Shown here: piece after piece, positions 47,958 to 56,510 of the stretch
Numbering within the stretch: the first letter of the stretch is position 1
Layout: every line of letters starts with the position of its first letter
Translations under genes and position numbers: made by a program
The notes under the pieces: model-generated
What the model was told of the DNA's origin: nothing
Databases searched by the model: none
Seen by the model: only the letters and a program-made list of their open reading frames with translations
Assembly (NCBI GenBank): GCA_951812975.1
Contig: CATOTC010000001.1
Coordinates: 1,396,001 to 1,460,000 of the forward strand
Reading direction: 5' to 3'
Source of the DNA: an uncultured Acidimicrobiales bacterium
GTDB taxonomy: Bacteria > Actinomycetota > Acidimicrobiia > Acidimicrobiales > Aldehydirespiratoraceae
DNA: 64,000 bases

Positions 47958-49666
47958 GCAACACTGAACTAGGCGACGCGGGGACCGACGAGACCAACAC
48001 TTCGTCGGTCCCAGCGGTTCGGCTGACCGGCATCACCAAACGGTTCGGCGCGGTCGTAGCCTGCGACAGCGTCAACTTGGCGCTTCAGCGTGGACGGATC
48101 CATGGTCTCCTCGGAGAGAATGGAGCTGGCAAGTCCACGCTGATGAAGATGCTCATCGGGCTTGTGTTGCCTGACTCCGGAACTATCGCGATCGACGGTA
48201 CGACCGAGTCGATACATGACCCGTTGACGGCCTCAGCGCTCGGTATCGGCATGGTGCACCAGCACTTCAGCCTCGTTGACGCGCTCACGGTCTGGGAGAA
48301 CGTGGCTCTCGGCGACGCCGGCCGACTCGATCCGAAAGCAACCCGTGGTCGAATCGGCGAGATAGCTGAGCAGTACGGGTTGGTGATCGACCCCGACAAA
48401 CGGGTCGGCGATCTCACTGCCGGGCTTCGTCAACGGGTCGAGATCATCAAGTGCCTCCGTCGCGACCCGAGCATTGTCATCTTCGACGAACCGACATCGG
48501 TCCTCACTCCCGAGGAGTCCGAACAGCTGTTTGAATCCCTGCGTCATGTGGTTGCCGCCGAAAGCCGATCAGTGGTGTTGGTGAGTCACAAACTCGACGA
48601 GGTGCTGCACGCCACCGACGACATCACAATCATGCGCCAGGGCAAGGTCGTGGACCAGCGACGCTCCGTCGATGCGGATGCCCGGACCCTGGCCCGGGCG
48701 ATGGTCGGCCGCGAAGTGTCTCTGCGGTCTGAACGCGCCGCGCTCGGAATTCACAGCCTCGATGACAACGGTCTCGATGACAATGGCCTCGACGGCAACA
48801 ACCTCGACCGCGCGGACCTCGACGGCATTGACCTCGAGGAAGGCGCTACCGCGACGGGTCACACCTTCGAGACCGCCGACAGCGACACTTCAAACATCGC
48901 GCCCGACATCGGGCCGACTGCGGTGCCCGTGCTTCGCATCGGAAAAGCGGTAGTCCACGACGCTGACGGGGTCATCGCTCTCGATGAGTTCTCACTCGAG
49001 ATGTATCCCGGCGAGATCGTTGGAGTCGCCGGCGTGGAAGGCAACGGGCAGCGGGCGCTCGGCGATGTGCTCTCCAGCCTGCTGGTTCTCTCTTCGGGCA
49101 CGGTCACCGTGGACGGCGCACCGGTGCCCACCGGTAAGTCCGGGGCGATGGCTAAGGCAGGAATCGGAGTCATCCCAGAGGACCGCCACGACAGTGGTCT
49201 GGTGCTCGACATGACCGTTGCCGAGAATCTCGTGCTCGTTGACCAGTCCCGTGCCGCAAGCCGCGGCTTGATCGACCAGAAACGTCTCAACGCCTTCGCC
49301 GTGGAGATGATCGAGCAGTTCAGCATCGCCTGCTCAGGACCGAACGCTCCGATGTGGTCGGTGTCGGGGGGGAATCAACAGCGGGTCGTCCTTGCACGGG
49401 AACTTTCTCAAGAACCCAAGATCCTGGTGGCAGCGCAACCGACCCGGGGGCTTGATGTCGGCGCTATCGAGTACATGAGCCATCGACTTGAAACAGCCGC
49501 GGCAACCGGGGTGGCAGTGCTGCTCATTTCGAGCGAACTCGAGGAGATCCTCGAACTGTCACACCGCATCATCGTGATGCACAGCGGGCGCATCGTCGGG
49601 GAGATGCCGCGGGCGGAGGCCAACTTTGAAGCACTCGGTCTGTTGATGGGTGGTGCCGCCGCGTGA
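47954..49666 (+). CDS. ABC transporter ATPase, two nucleotide-binding domains
   Basis: A 570-residue double ATPase of the nucleoside/sugar importer (RbsA/BmpB-like) type. First domain: Walker A GENGAGKSTLMKML, an altered signature (DLTAGLRQRVEI) and Walker B IVIFDEP. Second domain: Walker A-like GVEGNGQRALGD, WSVSGGNQQRVVLAREL and a Walker-B-like strand LVAAQPTRGLD. Between them, residues 269-297 contain six five-residue units starting LD (LDDNG, LDDNG, LDGNN, LDRAD, LDGID, LEEG), an unusual pentapeptide-like insert. Start is a GTG at 47954 overlapping the BMP stop. Confidence 0.92.
   Translation: MSNTELGDAGTDETNTSSVPAVRLTGITKRFGAVVACDSVNLALQRGRIHGLLGENGAGKSTLMKMLIGLVLPDSGTIAIDGTTESIHDPLTASALGIGMVHQHFSLVDALTVWENVALGDAGRLDPKATRGRIGEIAEQYGLVIDPDKRVGDLTAGLRQRVEIIKCLRRDPSIVIFDEPTSVLTPEESEQLFESLRHVVAAESRSVVLVSHKLDEVLHATDDITIMRQGKVVDQRRSVDADARTLARAMVGREVSLRSERAALGIHSLDDNGLDDNGLDGNNLDRADLDGIDLEEGATATGHTFETADSDTSNIAPDIGPTAVPVLRIGKAVVHDADGVIALDEFSLEMYPGEIVGVAGVEGNGQRALGDVLSSLLVLSSGTVTVDGAPVPTGKSGAMAKAGIGVIPEDRHDSGLVLDMTVAENLVLVDQSRAASRGLIDQKRLNAFAVEMIEQFSIACSGPNAPMWSVSGGNQQRVVLARELSQEPKILVAAQPTRGLDVGAIEYMSHRLETAAATGVAVLLISSELEEILELSHRIIVMHSGRIVGEMPRAEANFEALGLLMGGAAA
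48758..48844 (+). repeat. 15-bp coding repeats in the ABC ATPase linker
   Basis: Six consecutive 15-base units beginning CTCGA encode LDxxx pentads (residues 269-297), the last one truncated to 12 bases. The first two are nearly identical (CTCGATGACAACGGT and CTCGATGACAATGGC); the rest have diverged. The spacing and the leucine-aspartate rhythm look like a short pentapeptide-repeat stack. Confidence 0.75.
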
Positions 49667-50802
49667 CCGCTGTCGATACCGCCATCGACTCTGGTGTCCG
49701 ACCGAGCCGGACACGGCACGGGGCGCGGTTCAGCGAATGGATCGCGCTGTACTCGATGAGCGTTCTTGCCGCGCTGGTCTTGTCAGCCATTCTGGTGGAG
49801 GCAACGGGCGGCGACTGGCGGCCGGTTGTGAATGCCCTGCTTGATGGCAGCGTTCGACACCCTGGGCGCTGGGGCGAAACCCTTGCCACAGCGGCTCCTC
49901 TGCTTGTGGTAGCCCTCGGAACGGTCATTTCCTCCAAAGCCGGTCTGGTCAACATCGGCCAGGAAGGCCAGCTCTTTGTCGGCGCCGCTATCGGCACATA
50001 CTTCGGGTTTCTTATCGGCGGGCCGGGGCCGATCAACGTCGTGCTGATTCTGATCATCGGTGCTGCCGGAGGCGGCCTCTGGGCCGGGGTCGCTGCGGGT
50101 CTGCGTTACTGGCGCGGCGTTCCCGAGGTGTTGTCGACGCTGCTGTTGGTAACCGTCGGAGGCCAAGCCGTGGCCTACGGGCTGCGCTGGGAATGGCTGC
50201 TGTTGGCTCCCGAAGGGAGCCGCGGCAACCGCAACCAGGTCAGCGAGCAACTCGCAACCGGCAATCGACTTCCTCGCCCCGACCTGTTCGGTAATGAATT
50301 CCCACTGACCGTGTTCATCTCCGTAATTCTCGCGGCGATCGTCGCTTTTGTGTTGTCACGCACGGTGTGGGGTTTTCGGCTTCGGATGCTCGGCCGCAAC
50401 CCGAGGGCCGCGCAGAGGTCCGGAGTGTCCGAAACCCGCTACGGTGCAACCGCCCTGATGCTCAGCGGTGCTTTCGCTGGACTGGCCGGAGCTGCCATGC
50501 TCACCGGAGGTGGATTCGCTTTCGGGAACTACCAGTTGGTCCCGGGCTTTTCTGCCAACATCGGCTGGACGGGCCTCCTCGTCGCACTCGTGGCTTATGA
50601 GAAACCGCTGGCTGCGATTCCGGTGGCGGTGGTATTCGCGGGGTTGCGTACGGGGTCTAATTTTGTGAGCGGTACAGGAGTCGAAAGCCGGATCACCGAT
50701 GTCATTTCAGGCTTGTTGGTGCTGGCCCTGCTCATTCCCGCTGCTGTGATGTTCCTGCGTGATCGCCGTCGTGCCCGGGCCGCGGCAACGGAGAGGGTGT
50801 GA
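49663..50802 (+). CDS. ABC transporter permease 1 (BMP-type system)
   Basis: A 379-residue inner-membrane permease with about eight to ten hydrophobic spans. LATAAPLLVVALGTVISSKAGLVNIGQEGQLFVGAAIGT is the classic signature of the nucleoside-type importer permeases, and RMLGRNPRAAQRSGVSETRYG is the cytoplasmic coupling loop. GTG 49663 overlaps the ATPase stop by 4 bases. It should pair with the next gene to form the transmembrane channel for the BMP substrate. Confidence 0.9.
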   Translation: MTAVDTAIDSGVRPSRTRHGARFSEWIALYSMSVLAALVLSAILVEATGGDWRPVVNALLDGSVRHPGRWGETLATAAPLLVVALGTVISSKAGLVNIGQEGQLFVGAAIGTYFGFLIGGPGPINVVLILIIGAAGGGLWAGVAAGLRYWRGVPEVLSTLLLVTVGGQAVAYGLRWEWLLLAPEGSRGNRNQVSEQLATGNRLPRPDLFGNEFPLTVFISVILAAIVAFVLSRTVWGFRLRMLGRNPRAAQRSGVSETRYGATALMLSGAFAGLAGAAMLTGGGFAFGNYQLVPGFSANIGWTGLLVALVAYEKPLAAIPVAVVFAGLRTGSNFVSGTGVESRITDVISGLLVLALLIPAAVMFLRDRRRARAAATERV

Positions 50803-50805
50803 GCC

Positions 50806-51741
50806 ATGGCTGACTTTTTCAGTTCGGTCTATGAAATCTTCACTACCGAGACGACCTATAGCAACGGTGCTCTGTTAGCGGGTGTTCTAGCTTTCGCAGC
50901 CACTGGAGAATGGGTGGCGGAACGTTCGGGAACTCTCAATATCTCTGTCGAAGGGATGTTGCTTGGCGGAGCTTTTACAGCGGCGCTCGGCTATCACGTC
51001 ACCGGATCGGTGGCTGTGGGGCTGCTTACGGGAATGGTGGGCGGGATGCTGATCGCAGGTGTGCAAGCCGAGATGAGCCACCGTCTCGCTGCTGATCAGT
51101 TCGTGGTCGGGCTCACCCTCAACATTTTGGTTTTTGGCCTTACGGGGTTCCTCGAAAACGAGATCGCGCCCGACTCAACCCTGGCCAGGAAATTCGAGAT
51201 CCCGCTTCTGAGCGAGATTCCCCTAGTTGGGGAGGCGCTGTTCTGGCAGCGCTGGCCGTTCTACATCCTGTATCTGCTGATCCCATTCTCCTGGTGGCTG
51301 GTGTACCGCACCCGCTGGGGTCTGGAACTGCGGTCGGTGGGCGAGAACCCACAATCCGCAGACGTTTCCGGAATTGATGTCAACAAGCGACGCCGTCAGT
51401 CGATCTACTACGCGGGATTGACCTGCGGGTTGGGAGGTGCGTTCTTTCTCTTCGGACATGTCGGCCCATTCGAGAACACAATCGTCGGTGGTCGCGGCTT
51501 CATAGCCATTGCCGCAGTCATCTTCGGCGGTTGGACGCTACGAGGAACGCTCGCAGGATGTGTGATCTTCGCTGGTGCCTTGTCGTTCCGGATTTCGATC
51601 CAATTGATCGGCTATGACATCAACAGCGAGTTGTTGCAGGCCCTGCCGTTCATCGTCACCATCGCGGGCATGGCCATCTTCGCCCACCGAGTACGCGCCC
51701 CGGCAGCGTTGGCCCGCCCCTTCATCCGCGGCCTCAGATAG
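50806..51741 (+). CDS. ABC transporter permease 2 (BMP-type system)
   Basis: A 311-residue permease starting MADFFSSVYEIFTTETTYSNGALLAGVLAFAATGEWVAERSGTLNISVEGMLLGGAF, the conserved N-terminal block of the second permease of this transporter family. The RSVGENPQSADVSGIDVNKRR stretch is the coupling loop. About eight hydrophobic spans. It starts 3 bases after the previous stop. With BMP protein, ATPase and the first permease it makes a complete importer. Confidence 0.9.
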   Translation: MADFFSSVYEIFTTETTYSNGALLAGVLAFAATGEWVAERSGTLNISVEGMLLGGAFTAALGYHVTGSVAVGLLTGMVGGMLIAGVQAEMSHRLAADQFVVGLTLNILVFGLTGFLENEIAPDSTLARKFEIPLLSEIPLVGEALFWQRWPFYILYLLIPFSWWLVYRTRWGLELRSVGENPQSADVSGIDVNKRRRQSIYYAGLTCGLGGAFFLFGHVGPFENTIVGGRGFIAIAAVIFGGWTLRGTLAGCVIFAGALSFRISIQLIGYDINSELLQALPFIVTIAGMAIFAHRVRAPAALARPFIRGLR

Positions 51742-51765
51742 CCCGCAGAACACGGAGAGAACCAA

Positions 51766-52800
51766 ATGAAAGCAATGCTGTACCACGAATCGGGCGGACC
51801 CGAAGTTCTGCAGTATGTCGATGTGCCCGATCCTGAGCCGGGACCGAGGGACGTGGTTGTCGATGTGGCCGCCACCGCGCTCAACCGACTCGACGTCGTG
51901 CAGCGCAACGGCTGGTTCCACATGCCGGGTTTCCAGTACCCCCATATTGCCGGCATGGACGTAGCCGGGATGGTCTCAGCGATCGGCTCGCAGGTGAGCG
52001 ACGCGGCAATCGGCGACCGGGTCGTGGTCGACCCGTCGTTGGCGGGTGTCCCCGAGTCCTCCAAACTCGCTGGAATGGGCGACCTCTACGGGGAACTCGG
52101 CATCATCGGCGGCACGGTGGACGGCGGATATGCCGAGAAGTGCCTGGTACCGAGTTCGCACGTGTACCAGGTGCCCGATTCGATGCCGATGGAGCACGCG
52201 GCCGTATTTCCCACCTGTTTTCTCACCGCGGCGCACGCCCTCTTCGAGGTCGGCGAGCTGCAGGCAGGCGAGACCGTGATGATCCACGCCGCCGGTTCGG
52301 GTGTGTCCACCGCTGCGATCCAGTTGGCCAAGCACGCCGGGGCCACGGTGCTGGCGACCGCCGGGACCGACGAGAAGTGCGACCGGGCTCTTGAGCTTGG
52401 GGCGGACCATGCGTGCAACAACCGCAGCGGCGATGTGACTGGGTTCGCCCGCGGGGTCACCGCCGGGGCGGGTGTCGACATGGTCTTCGATCATGTGGGT
52501 ACCGCCCTGTTCGGCCAGTCCCTGTTCGGTATCGGTATCGGCGGGAGGCTCGTGAACTGCGGGAACTCTTCGGGCGACGAAGCGACAATCCCGTCGCTTG
52601 GCTACCTGTTTCACTCAGGTATCAAGGTCATCGGTTCCGACCCGTATCGGCCAGAAGAGTTCGGGCCGGTCTGGGACACGTTCTGTCAGGGCGACTTCGA
52701 GGTTGTGATCGACTCTGAGTTTCCGCTGGCTGATGCTGCCGACGCGCAGGCCAAGATGTTGTCCAGCGATTTCTTCGGCAAGATCATCCTCAAGCCCTGA
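51766..52800 (+). CDS. Zinc-independent quinone-oxidoreductase-like MDR enzyme
   Basis: A 344-residue medium-chain dehydrogenase/reductase. The N-terminal GroES-like domain reads MKAMLYHESGGPEVLQYVDVPDPEPGPRDVVV. The Rossmann motif is VMIHAAGSGVSTAAIQLAKHAGA. The catalytic-zinc cysteine is replaced (TALNRLDVVQRNGW), typical of NADPH:quinone oxidoreductases, yet the PEV-like and structural-cysteine loop is also absent. It probably reduces an alpha,beta-unsaturated carbonyl or quinone. It lies 24 bases after the last permease, with GGAGAG before its ATG, so it belongs to the gene train. Confidence 0.87.
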   Translation: MKAMLYHESGGPEVLQYVDVPDPEPGPRDVVVDVAATALNRLDVVQRNGWFHMPGFQYPHIAGMDVAGMVSAIGSQVSDAAIGDRVVVDPSLAGVPESSKLAGMGDLYGELGIIGGTVDGGYAEKCLVPSSHVYQVPDSMPMEHAAVFPTCFLTAAHALFEVGELQAGETVMIHAAGSGVSTAAIQLAKHAGATVLATAGTDEKCDRALELGADHACNNRSGDVTGFARGVTAGAGVDMVFDHVGTALFGQSLFGIGIGGRLVNCGNSSGDEATIPSLGYLFHSGIKVIGSDPYRPEEFGPVWDTFCQGDFEVVIDSEFPLADAADAQAKMLSSDFFGKIILKP

Positions 52801-52848
52801 AATCCTTCCCTCAGATCCTTACCTTTCCAACAAGCCAGAACCGCGCCG

Positions 52849-53961
52849 ATGACCAGCGAGCCACGGGACGCCCCGTATCCCGAGTTGAAGAAGACCCACA
52901 CGATGGCCTACAAGGGCCGTCCCTGGACCGATTACAAACCGCCGCCGGCGGCTCCGGTATGGGCCGCGATCGAGGGGCTCGGCCGCTACTACATTCTTCT
53001 GGCCGCGCTCGAGCTCGACGTGTTCGACACCATTCAAGAGACCGGACCGAGCACTGTTGAATCGCTGGCCGAAGCACTCGATGTGCCTGTCGGTCATCTC
53101 GGGAGTCTGCTGGACGGTGTGGTTGCTCTGGGGTTGCTCGACCAGTTCGTGGACGTCTACGAACTGAACGACACGGCTAAGCGCTACCTCGTGAGCGACG
53201 GCCCGGCGACGATGGCCGATCTGGTGGCCGTGGCGCCGGGACCGCATGAGAACTGGGGCCGCCTGGCCGAGACGATCCGCAACGGGACACCCTCCACCCC
53301 GATCGAGGACGATCCCGCCGCGTTCTACGTGCCGCTGGTGGAGGGAACTTTCACCACGATGTTTCGCTGCGCCAGCCGCGCCGACTTGAGAATCCGCTAC
53401 TCAGCGCTGGAGAACCCGCGTGTCCTTGATCTCGGGGCGGGCGGTGCGCCCTGGTCGATCGCTATTCTCAAGGCCTGCGCACATGGCAGCGCGGTGATCA
53501 ACGACCTGCCCGGCATCATCGAAGTTGCTGAGGCCAAGACTGCCGAGCATGGGGTTGCCGACCGCTGTGAGCTGCGGCCGGGTGACTTTCACGCCATTGA
53601 CATCGAGGACGCGGCATACGACATCGTCATACTCGGTCATGTCTGCCGTACTGAGGGCCAAGACGGCGCTCGCCACCTCATCGAGCGGGCCTTCAAGGCG
53701 TTGAGACCGCAGGGACGGCTGTTGCTGGCGGACTACTTCACCGATGTCGAGCGCAAGTTCAACCCGCACGCCGTGATCATGGGCACAACCATGATGGCCA
53801 GCACCAAGAAGGGTTCGACGTTCACCCATCAACAGTTCTCCGAGTGGTTGCGAGACGCCGGCTTCGCGCAGATTCGCCTCATTGAACCCATCGGTTTTCA
53901 GCAGTGCTTCGTCGCTACCCGCCCCGACCCTATTCGACGGTCCAGCCCTCCGGGACCGTGA
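52849..53961 (+). CDS. SAM-dependent O-methyltransferase-like protein (winged-helix plus Rossmann)
   Basis: A 370-residue protein. Residues about 30-130 form a dimerisation winged helix (LALAAL-like helices, EALDVPVGHLGSLLDGVVALGLL, KRYLVS). The methyltransferase domain has VLDLGAGGAPWSIAILKAC as the SAM-binding loop and GRLLLADYFTDVERKFNPHA near the end. It resembles class I O-methyltransferases of the plant/actinobacterial small-molecule type. Start ATG 52849. The last 32 bases overlap the convergent VOC gene. It could add or, running on corrinoid systems, accept methyl groups; a plain methyltransferase is most likely. Confidence 0.85.
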   Translation: MTSEPRDAPYPELKKTHTMAYKGRPWTDYKPPPAAPVWAAIEGLGRYYILLAALELDVFDTIQETGPSTVESLAEALDVPVGHLGSLLDGVVALGLLDQFVDVYELNDTAKRYLVSDGPATMADLVAVAPGPHENWGRLAETIRNGTPSTPIEDDPAAFYVPLVEGTFTTMFRCASRADLRIRYSALENPRVLDLGAGGAPWSIAILKACAHGSAVINDLPGIIEVAEAKTAEHGVADRCELRPGDFHAIDIEDAAYDIVILGHVCRTEGQDGARHLIERAFKALRPQGRLLLADYFTDVERKFNPHAVIMGTTMMASTKKGSTFTHQQFSEWLRDAGFAQIRLIEPIGFQQCFVATRPDPIRRSSPPGP

Positions 53962-54457
53962 ACTCGCCGACAACTTGATGGGTGTCGTCGTCTGTTTCGG
54001 CGTCGGGCAGATGCTGCCAGAGCATGAGTTGGTTGCCCCACGGATCAATAAACGAGGCGTTGGCGCCGCCGAACTCGGTCCAGAAGTGGTCCCGCCACAA
54101 GACCGTTCCCCCCAGGCGCTCCGCAGCCGCGAGGATGCGATCGAAGGAATCGTCTTCGCTCACCAGTATCCAGGCACGAATGGCGCGGCCGCCGGGGTTC
54201 AGGTTGGTCGGTGCGGTCGGTTCGCTGTCGGGATGGGGCCGCATGTTGGCAGCGTTCGACAGGCCCATATGGAGGTTGCCGGTCGGGCCCTGCGATCCAT
54301 CGTCGACCTTGAAGTTCTGGCCGGGCACGATGCGGTGGAAGAGGCCTGGAATGCGTTCCTCGACTTCCCAGTTGAATACCTCGCTGTAGAAGGCGTGGGC
54401 GGCGTCTACATCATCTGACGGAAAGTCAACAAATACGAGCGTGTTCGGATAGGTCAT
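53930..54457 (-). CDS. VOC family protein
   Basis: A 175-residue protein with VOC modules: TLVFVDFPSDDVDAAHAFYSEVFNWEVEE opens the first, ANASFIDPWGNQLMLWQHLPD closes the second. The usual metal-ligand histidine at the first strand is replaced (FVDFPS), so it may be a binder rather than an enzyme. Upstream of its start is operator site 4 (54496-54514). Its 3' end overlaps the methyltransferase gene by 32 bases. Confidence 0.82.
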   Translation of the reverse strand: MTYPNTLVFVDFPSDDVDAAHAFYSEVFNWEVEERIPGLFHRIVPGQNFKVDDGSQGPTGNLHMGLSNAANMRPHPDSEPTAPTNLNPGGRAIRAWILVSEDDSFDRILAAAERLGGTVLWRDHFWTEFGGANASFIDPWGNQLMLWQHLPDAETDDDTHQVVGEFTVPEGWTVE

Positions 54458-54495
54458 GGTTCCCCTCTAATCTGCTTGCTCAGCGACAATAGCCG

Positions 54496-54514
54496 TGGTC
54501 TTATGGTCTGACCA
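54496..54514 (+). promoter_or_regulatory. Putative GntR operator, site 4
   Basis: TGGTCTTATGGTCTGACCA, 38 bases upstream of the leftward VOC gene. Unlike the other five sites it has no rightward gene near it; the downstream neighbour is the end of a leftward gene. The upstream half-site is nonetheless on the left of the + strand, as in all others. Confidence 0.72.
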
Positions 54515-54537
54515 CCCGGCGGACTTGATCTGAGTCT

Positions 54538-54951
54538 CTAGACGCCAATCGCAAAGAGAGAAATCCACACGGTCAGGGCGAATCCGCACAGCATGAGCAC
54601 CAGGGTGCGGGTCTGCTTCGAGATCTCCAGCGAGATGGAGCCGCGAAGCTCCTTGAGTTCACCTTTGAGGTTCGCGAACTTGCCGTCGATTCTGCCGAAC
54701 TCCCCATCGACTCGACCGTTGATCTCGGACAACCCGCTCTTGACCTCGTGAATCTCGCCCTTGACCTTGTTCACCTCACTCGTGAACTTCTGCACAAGGC
54801 GTTCCTCAAGGGCGCGGAGATCGTCTTTGGTGGCGATCTGGTCCCAGTGCGTTGGGGGTAGCGATTCCATCAGCGTCCTAGCTGCATCGGCTCCGAGTGT
54901 CTCGGTCAGTCTGCTCAAGAGCGCAAGGCGCTCCTCTTCACTCGCCGGCAT
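54538..54951 (-). CDS. Small coiled-coil protein with C-terminal membrane anchor
   Basis: A 137-residue protein. ATG 54951 is set by AGGAGG located exactly 6 bases upstream (a second ATG at 54957 overlaps the ribosome-binding site). Residues about 1-45 contain SEEERLALLSRLTETLGADAARTLM, residues about 45-110 are a charged heptad-rich region (DLRALEERLVQKF, VKGEIHEVKSGLSEING, DGEFGRIDGKFANLKGELKEL), and the last 22 residues are hydrophobic (TLVLMLCGFALTVWISLFAIGV). It looks like a DUF1640/coiled-coil type membrane protein. Function unknown. The longer minus-strand reading extends over operator site 5 and is rejected. Confidence 0.7.
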   Translation of the reverse strand: MPASEEERLALLSRLTETLGADAARTLMESLPPTHWDQIATKDDLRALEERLVQKFTSEVNKVKGEIHEVKSGLSEINGRVDGEFGRIDGKFANLKGELKELRGSISLEISKQTRTLVLMLCGFALTVWISLFAIGV

Positions 54952-55227
54952 GACCATCCTCCTAAGTTCCTGTGGGTTGGAGGGGTCGCATTCACCGTTT
55001 CCGAGTGATGCCCTGAAACCTAGTGCCCGAACCGCTGCTTGGCAACCACCCGCTAGACATTGCTGATCATGAAACCCCCTGACAGTCACAACCGGCACTA
55101 GCGCGACCGGCACAGCACACGCGGGTGCGTCTGTCGCTTTCTCTTGGGCTTGCGTGTCGATGGCTGTCGTGGTCTCATGGTCTGACCATCCCGCCACGAT
55201 CCAACGAACCGAAGAGCACCGCCGCCC
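54952..55227. other. Intergenic region with operator site 5
   Basis: A 276-base stretch between two divergent genes. I see no convincing gene. It contains the leftward gene's AGGAGG ribosome-binding site (54958-54963), then unremarkable sequence, and ends with operator site 5 (55170-55188) and the approach to the Rieske start. Confidence 0.6.
55170..55188 (+). promoter_or_regulatory. Putative GntR operator, site 5
   Basis: TGGTCTCATGGTCTGACCA, with flanking bases making the core a perfect 13-base palindrome (ATGGTCTGACCAT). It ends 39 bases before the ATG of the Rieske gene at 55228, about the same distance as in site 2. Confidence 0.78.
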
Positions 55228-56430
55228 ATGCAAGAGAGTCCGATTCCTCTGGAGAGTCTGCGACGTTCTCGGGGTACTTTCGCCGACGCAGTGGGGCTTC
55301 CTCCGTCGGTTTACTCTGATCCCGAGTTCTACCGCTTCGAAATCGACGCGGTCTTCAGCTCTGAGTGGCTGTGTGTCGGACGCAGCGAGCAGATCCCCAA
55401 CGCGGGAGACTATCTCGCCGTCACGCGAGGGGGCGAACCACTGATCGTGGTGCGCAACTCCGACTCGGAGATCCGAGCGATGTCTGCGGTGTGCCAACAC
55501 CGCGCCATGTGCCTGACCGCGGACACGGACCGCAGTGACGACGACATGTTCGATCCTCCACGGCACATTTCGGGCTCCACCAAGAACTTCCGCTGCCCTT
55601 ACCACTACTGGGTCTATGACCTCAACGGGCAGCTGATCGGCGCGCCGGAAATGTCACGCACCACCGGTTTCGACACCAGCTCAATTCGGCTGCCGAGCCT
55701 GTCGGTTGAACTTTGGCAGGGGTTCATTTTCGTGAACCTGAGCCCCGATCCGGCGCCTCTTGCTCCGAGACTCCAGAAACTCGAACAAGCCCAGACGAAC
55801 TACAAGCTCGACCAGTTGACAACCGTCGATCCGGCGGTGATTCCTGATGTGCCGTTCAACTGGAAGATCATGATCGAGAACTTCATGGAGATGTACCACA
55901 ACAGTCGGCTCCACCAGGGCATCCACGACTGGGCCCCTTCGTCGGGAGCGTCCTACGCCGACTTCGAGGCCGGCGACGGGGCGATGTTCGGATTCAACCG
56001 CACCCTGGAACCAGACGGCGGTTTCAACCCGACCTTCAAAGCGCTGTTCCCTGTGCTGCCCGGCACCACGAACGATGAACGACAGCAAGTAGTGTTTGCG
56101 CTGGTACCGCCCTCGCTGCTCATCGGAATTCAGTCCGATTCGGCGTTCTGGTTCGTGGTCGACCCGACCGGGCCCACCTCTCACGAGCTGTCCATGGCCT
56201 ATCTGCTTCCAGAGTCGACCGTTCGCCTGCCTCTGTTCGACCAGTTGCTTGAGGCGGCTATCGCTGGTGTAGCGAACTTCAACCGTCAAGACATGCCGAC
56301 CAACATCGCTGTGCAGCGCGGTATGCAGTCACGTTTCGCGCCCCGCGGTCGTTACTCCTGGCAGGAGGGCGTGCTGGCCCAGTTCAACTCTTGGCTGGTC
56401 GACCGCTACGAATCCCACGCCGGCCAATAG
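55228..56430 (+). CDS. Rieske dioxygenase large subunit with an enlarged cluster-domain loop
   Basis: A 400-residue oxygenase related to the one at 45632 (shared EWLCVGR, CQHRAM, SRFAPRGRYSWQE). The cluster pairs are CQHRAM and CPYHYW, but the loop between them is 31 residues instead of 16, with an acidic insertion (TDRSDDDMFDPP). The catalytic iron site is IENFMEMYHNSRLHQG, with the position usually occupied by aspartate filled by glutamate. The C-terminal region is normal. It follows operator site 5 and precedes a membrane protein and choline sulfatase. Oxidative demethylation of a quaternary amine is a reasonable guess. Confidence 0.88.
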   Translation: MQESPIPLESLRRSRGTFADAVGLPPSVYSDPEFYRFEIDAVFSSEWLCVGRSEQIPNAGDYLAVTRGGEPLIVVRNSDSEIRAMSAVCQHRAMCLTADTDRSDDDMFDPPRHISGSTKNFRCPYHYWVYDLNGQLIGAPEMSRTTGFDTSSIRLPSLSVELWQGFIFVNLSPDPAPLAPRLQKLEQAQTNYKLDQLTTVDPAVIPDVPFNWKIMIENFMEMYHNSRLHQGIHDWAPSSGASYADFEAGDGAMFGFNRTLEPDGGFNPTFKALFPVLPGTTNDERQQVVFALVPPSLLIGIQSDSAFWFVVDPTGPTSHELSMAYLLPESTVRLPLFDQLLEAAIAGVANFNRQDMPTNIAVQRGMQSRFAPRGRYSWQEGVLAQFNSWLVDRYESHAGQ

Positions 56431-56510
56431 CCGGCACCTGGCTTGCCGGGGTGGGAGGCGCGGGGCGCGTGCTAAGTTTCGGGCACTGATTGGGGCGAGA
56501 TGAGGTGTCT

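Noticed and set aside
54538-55605. 355-residue minus-strand protein
   Set aside because: The N-terminal two-thirds is antisense of the Rieske gene and crosses an operator; AGGAGG placed 6 bases before ATG 54951 supports the short form.
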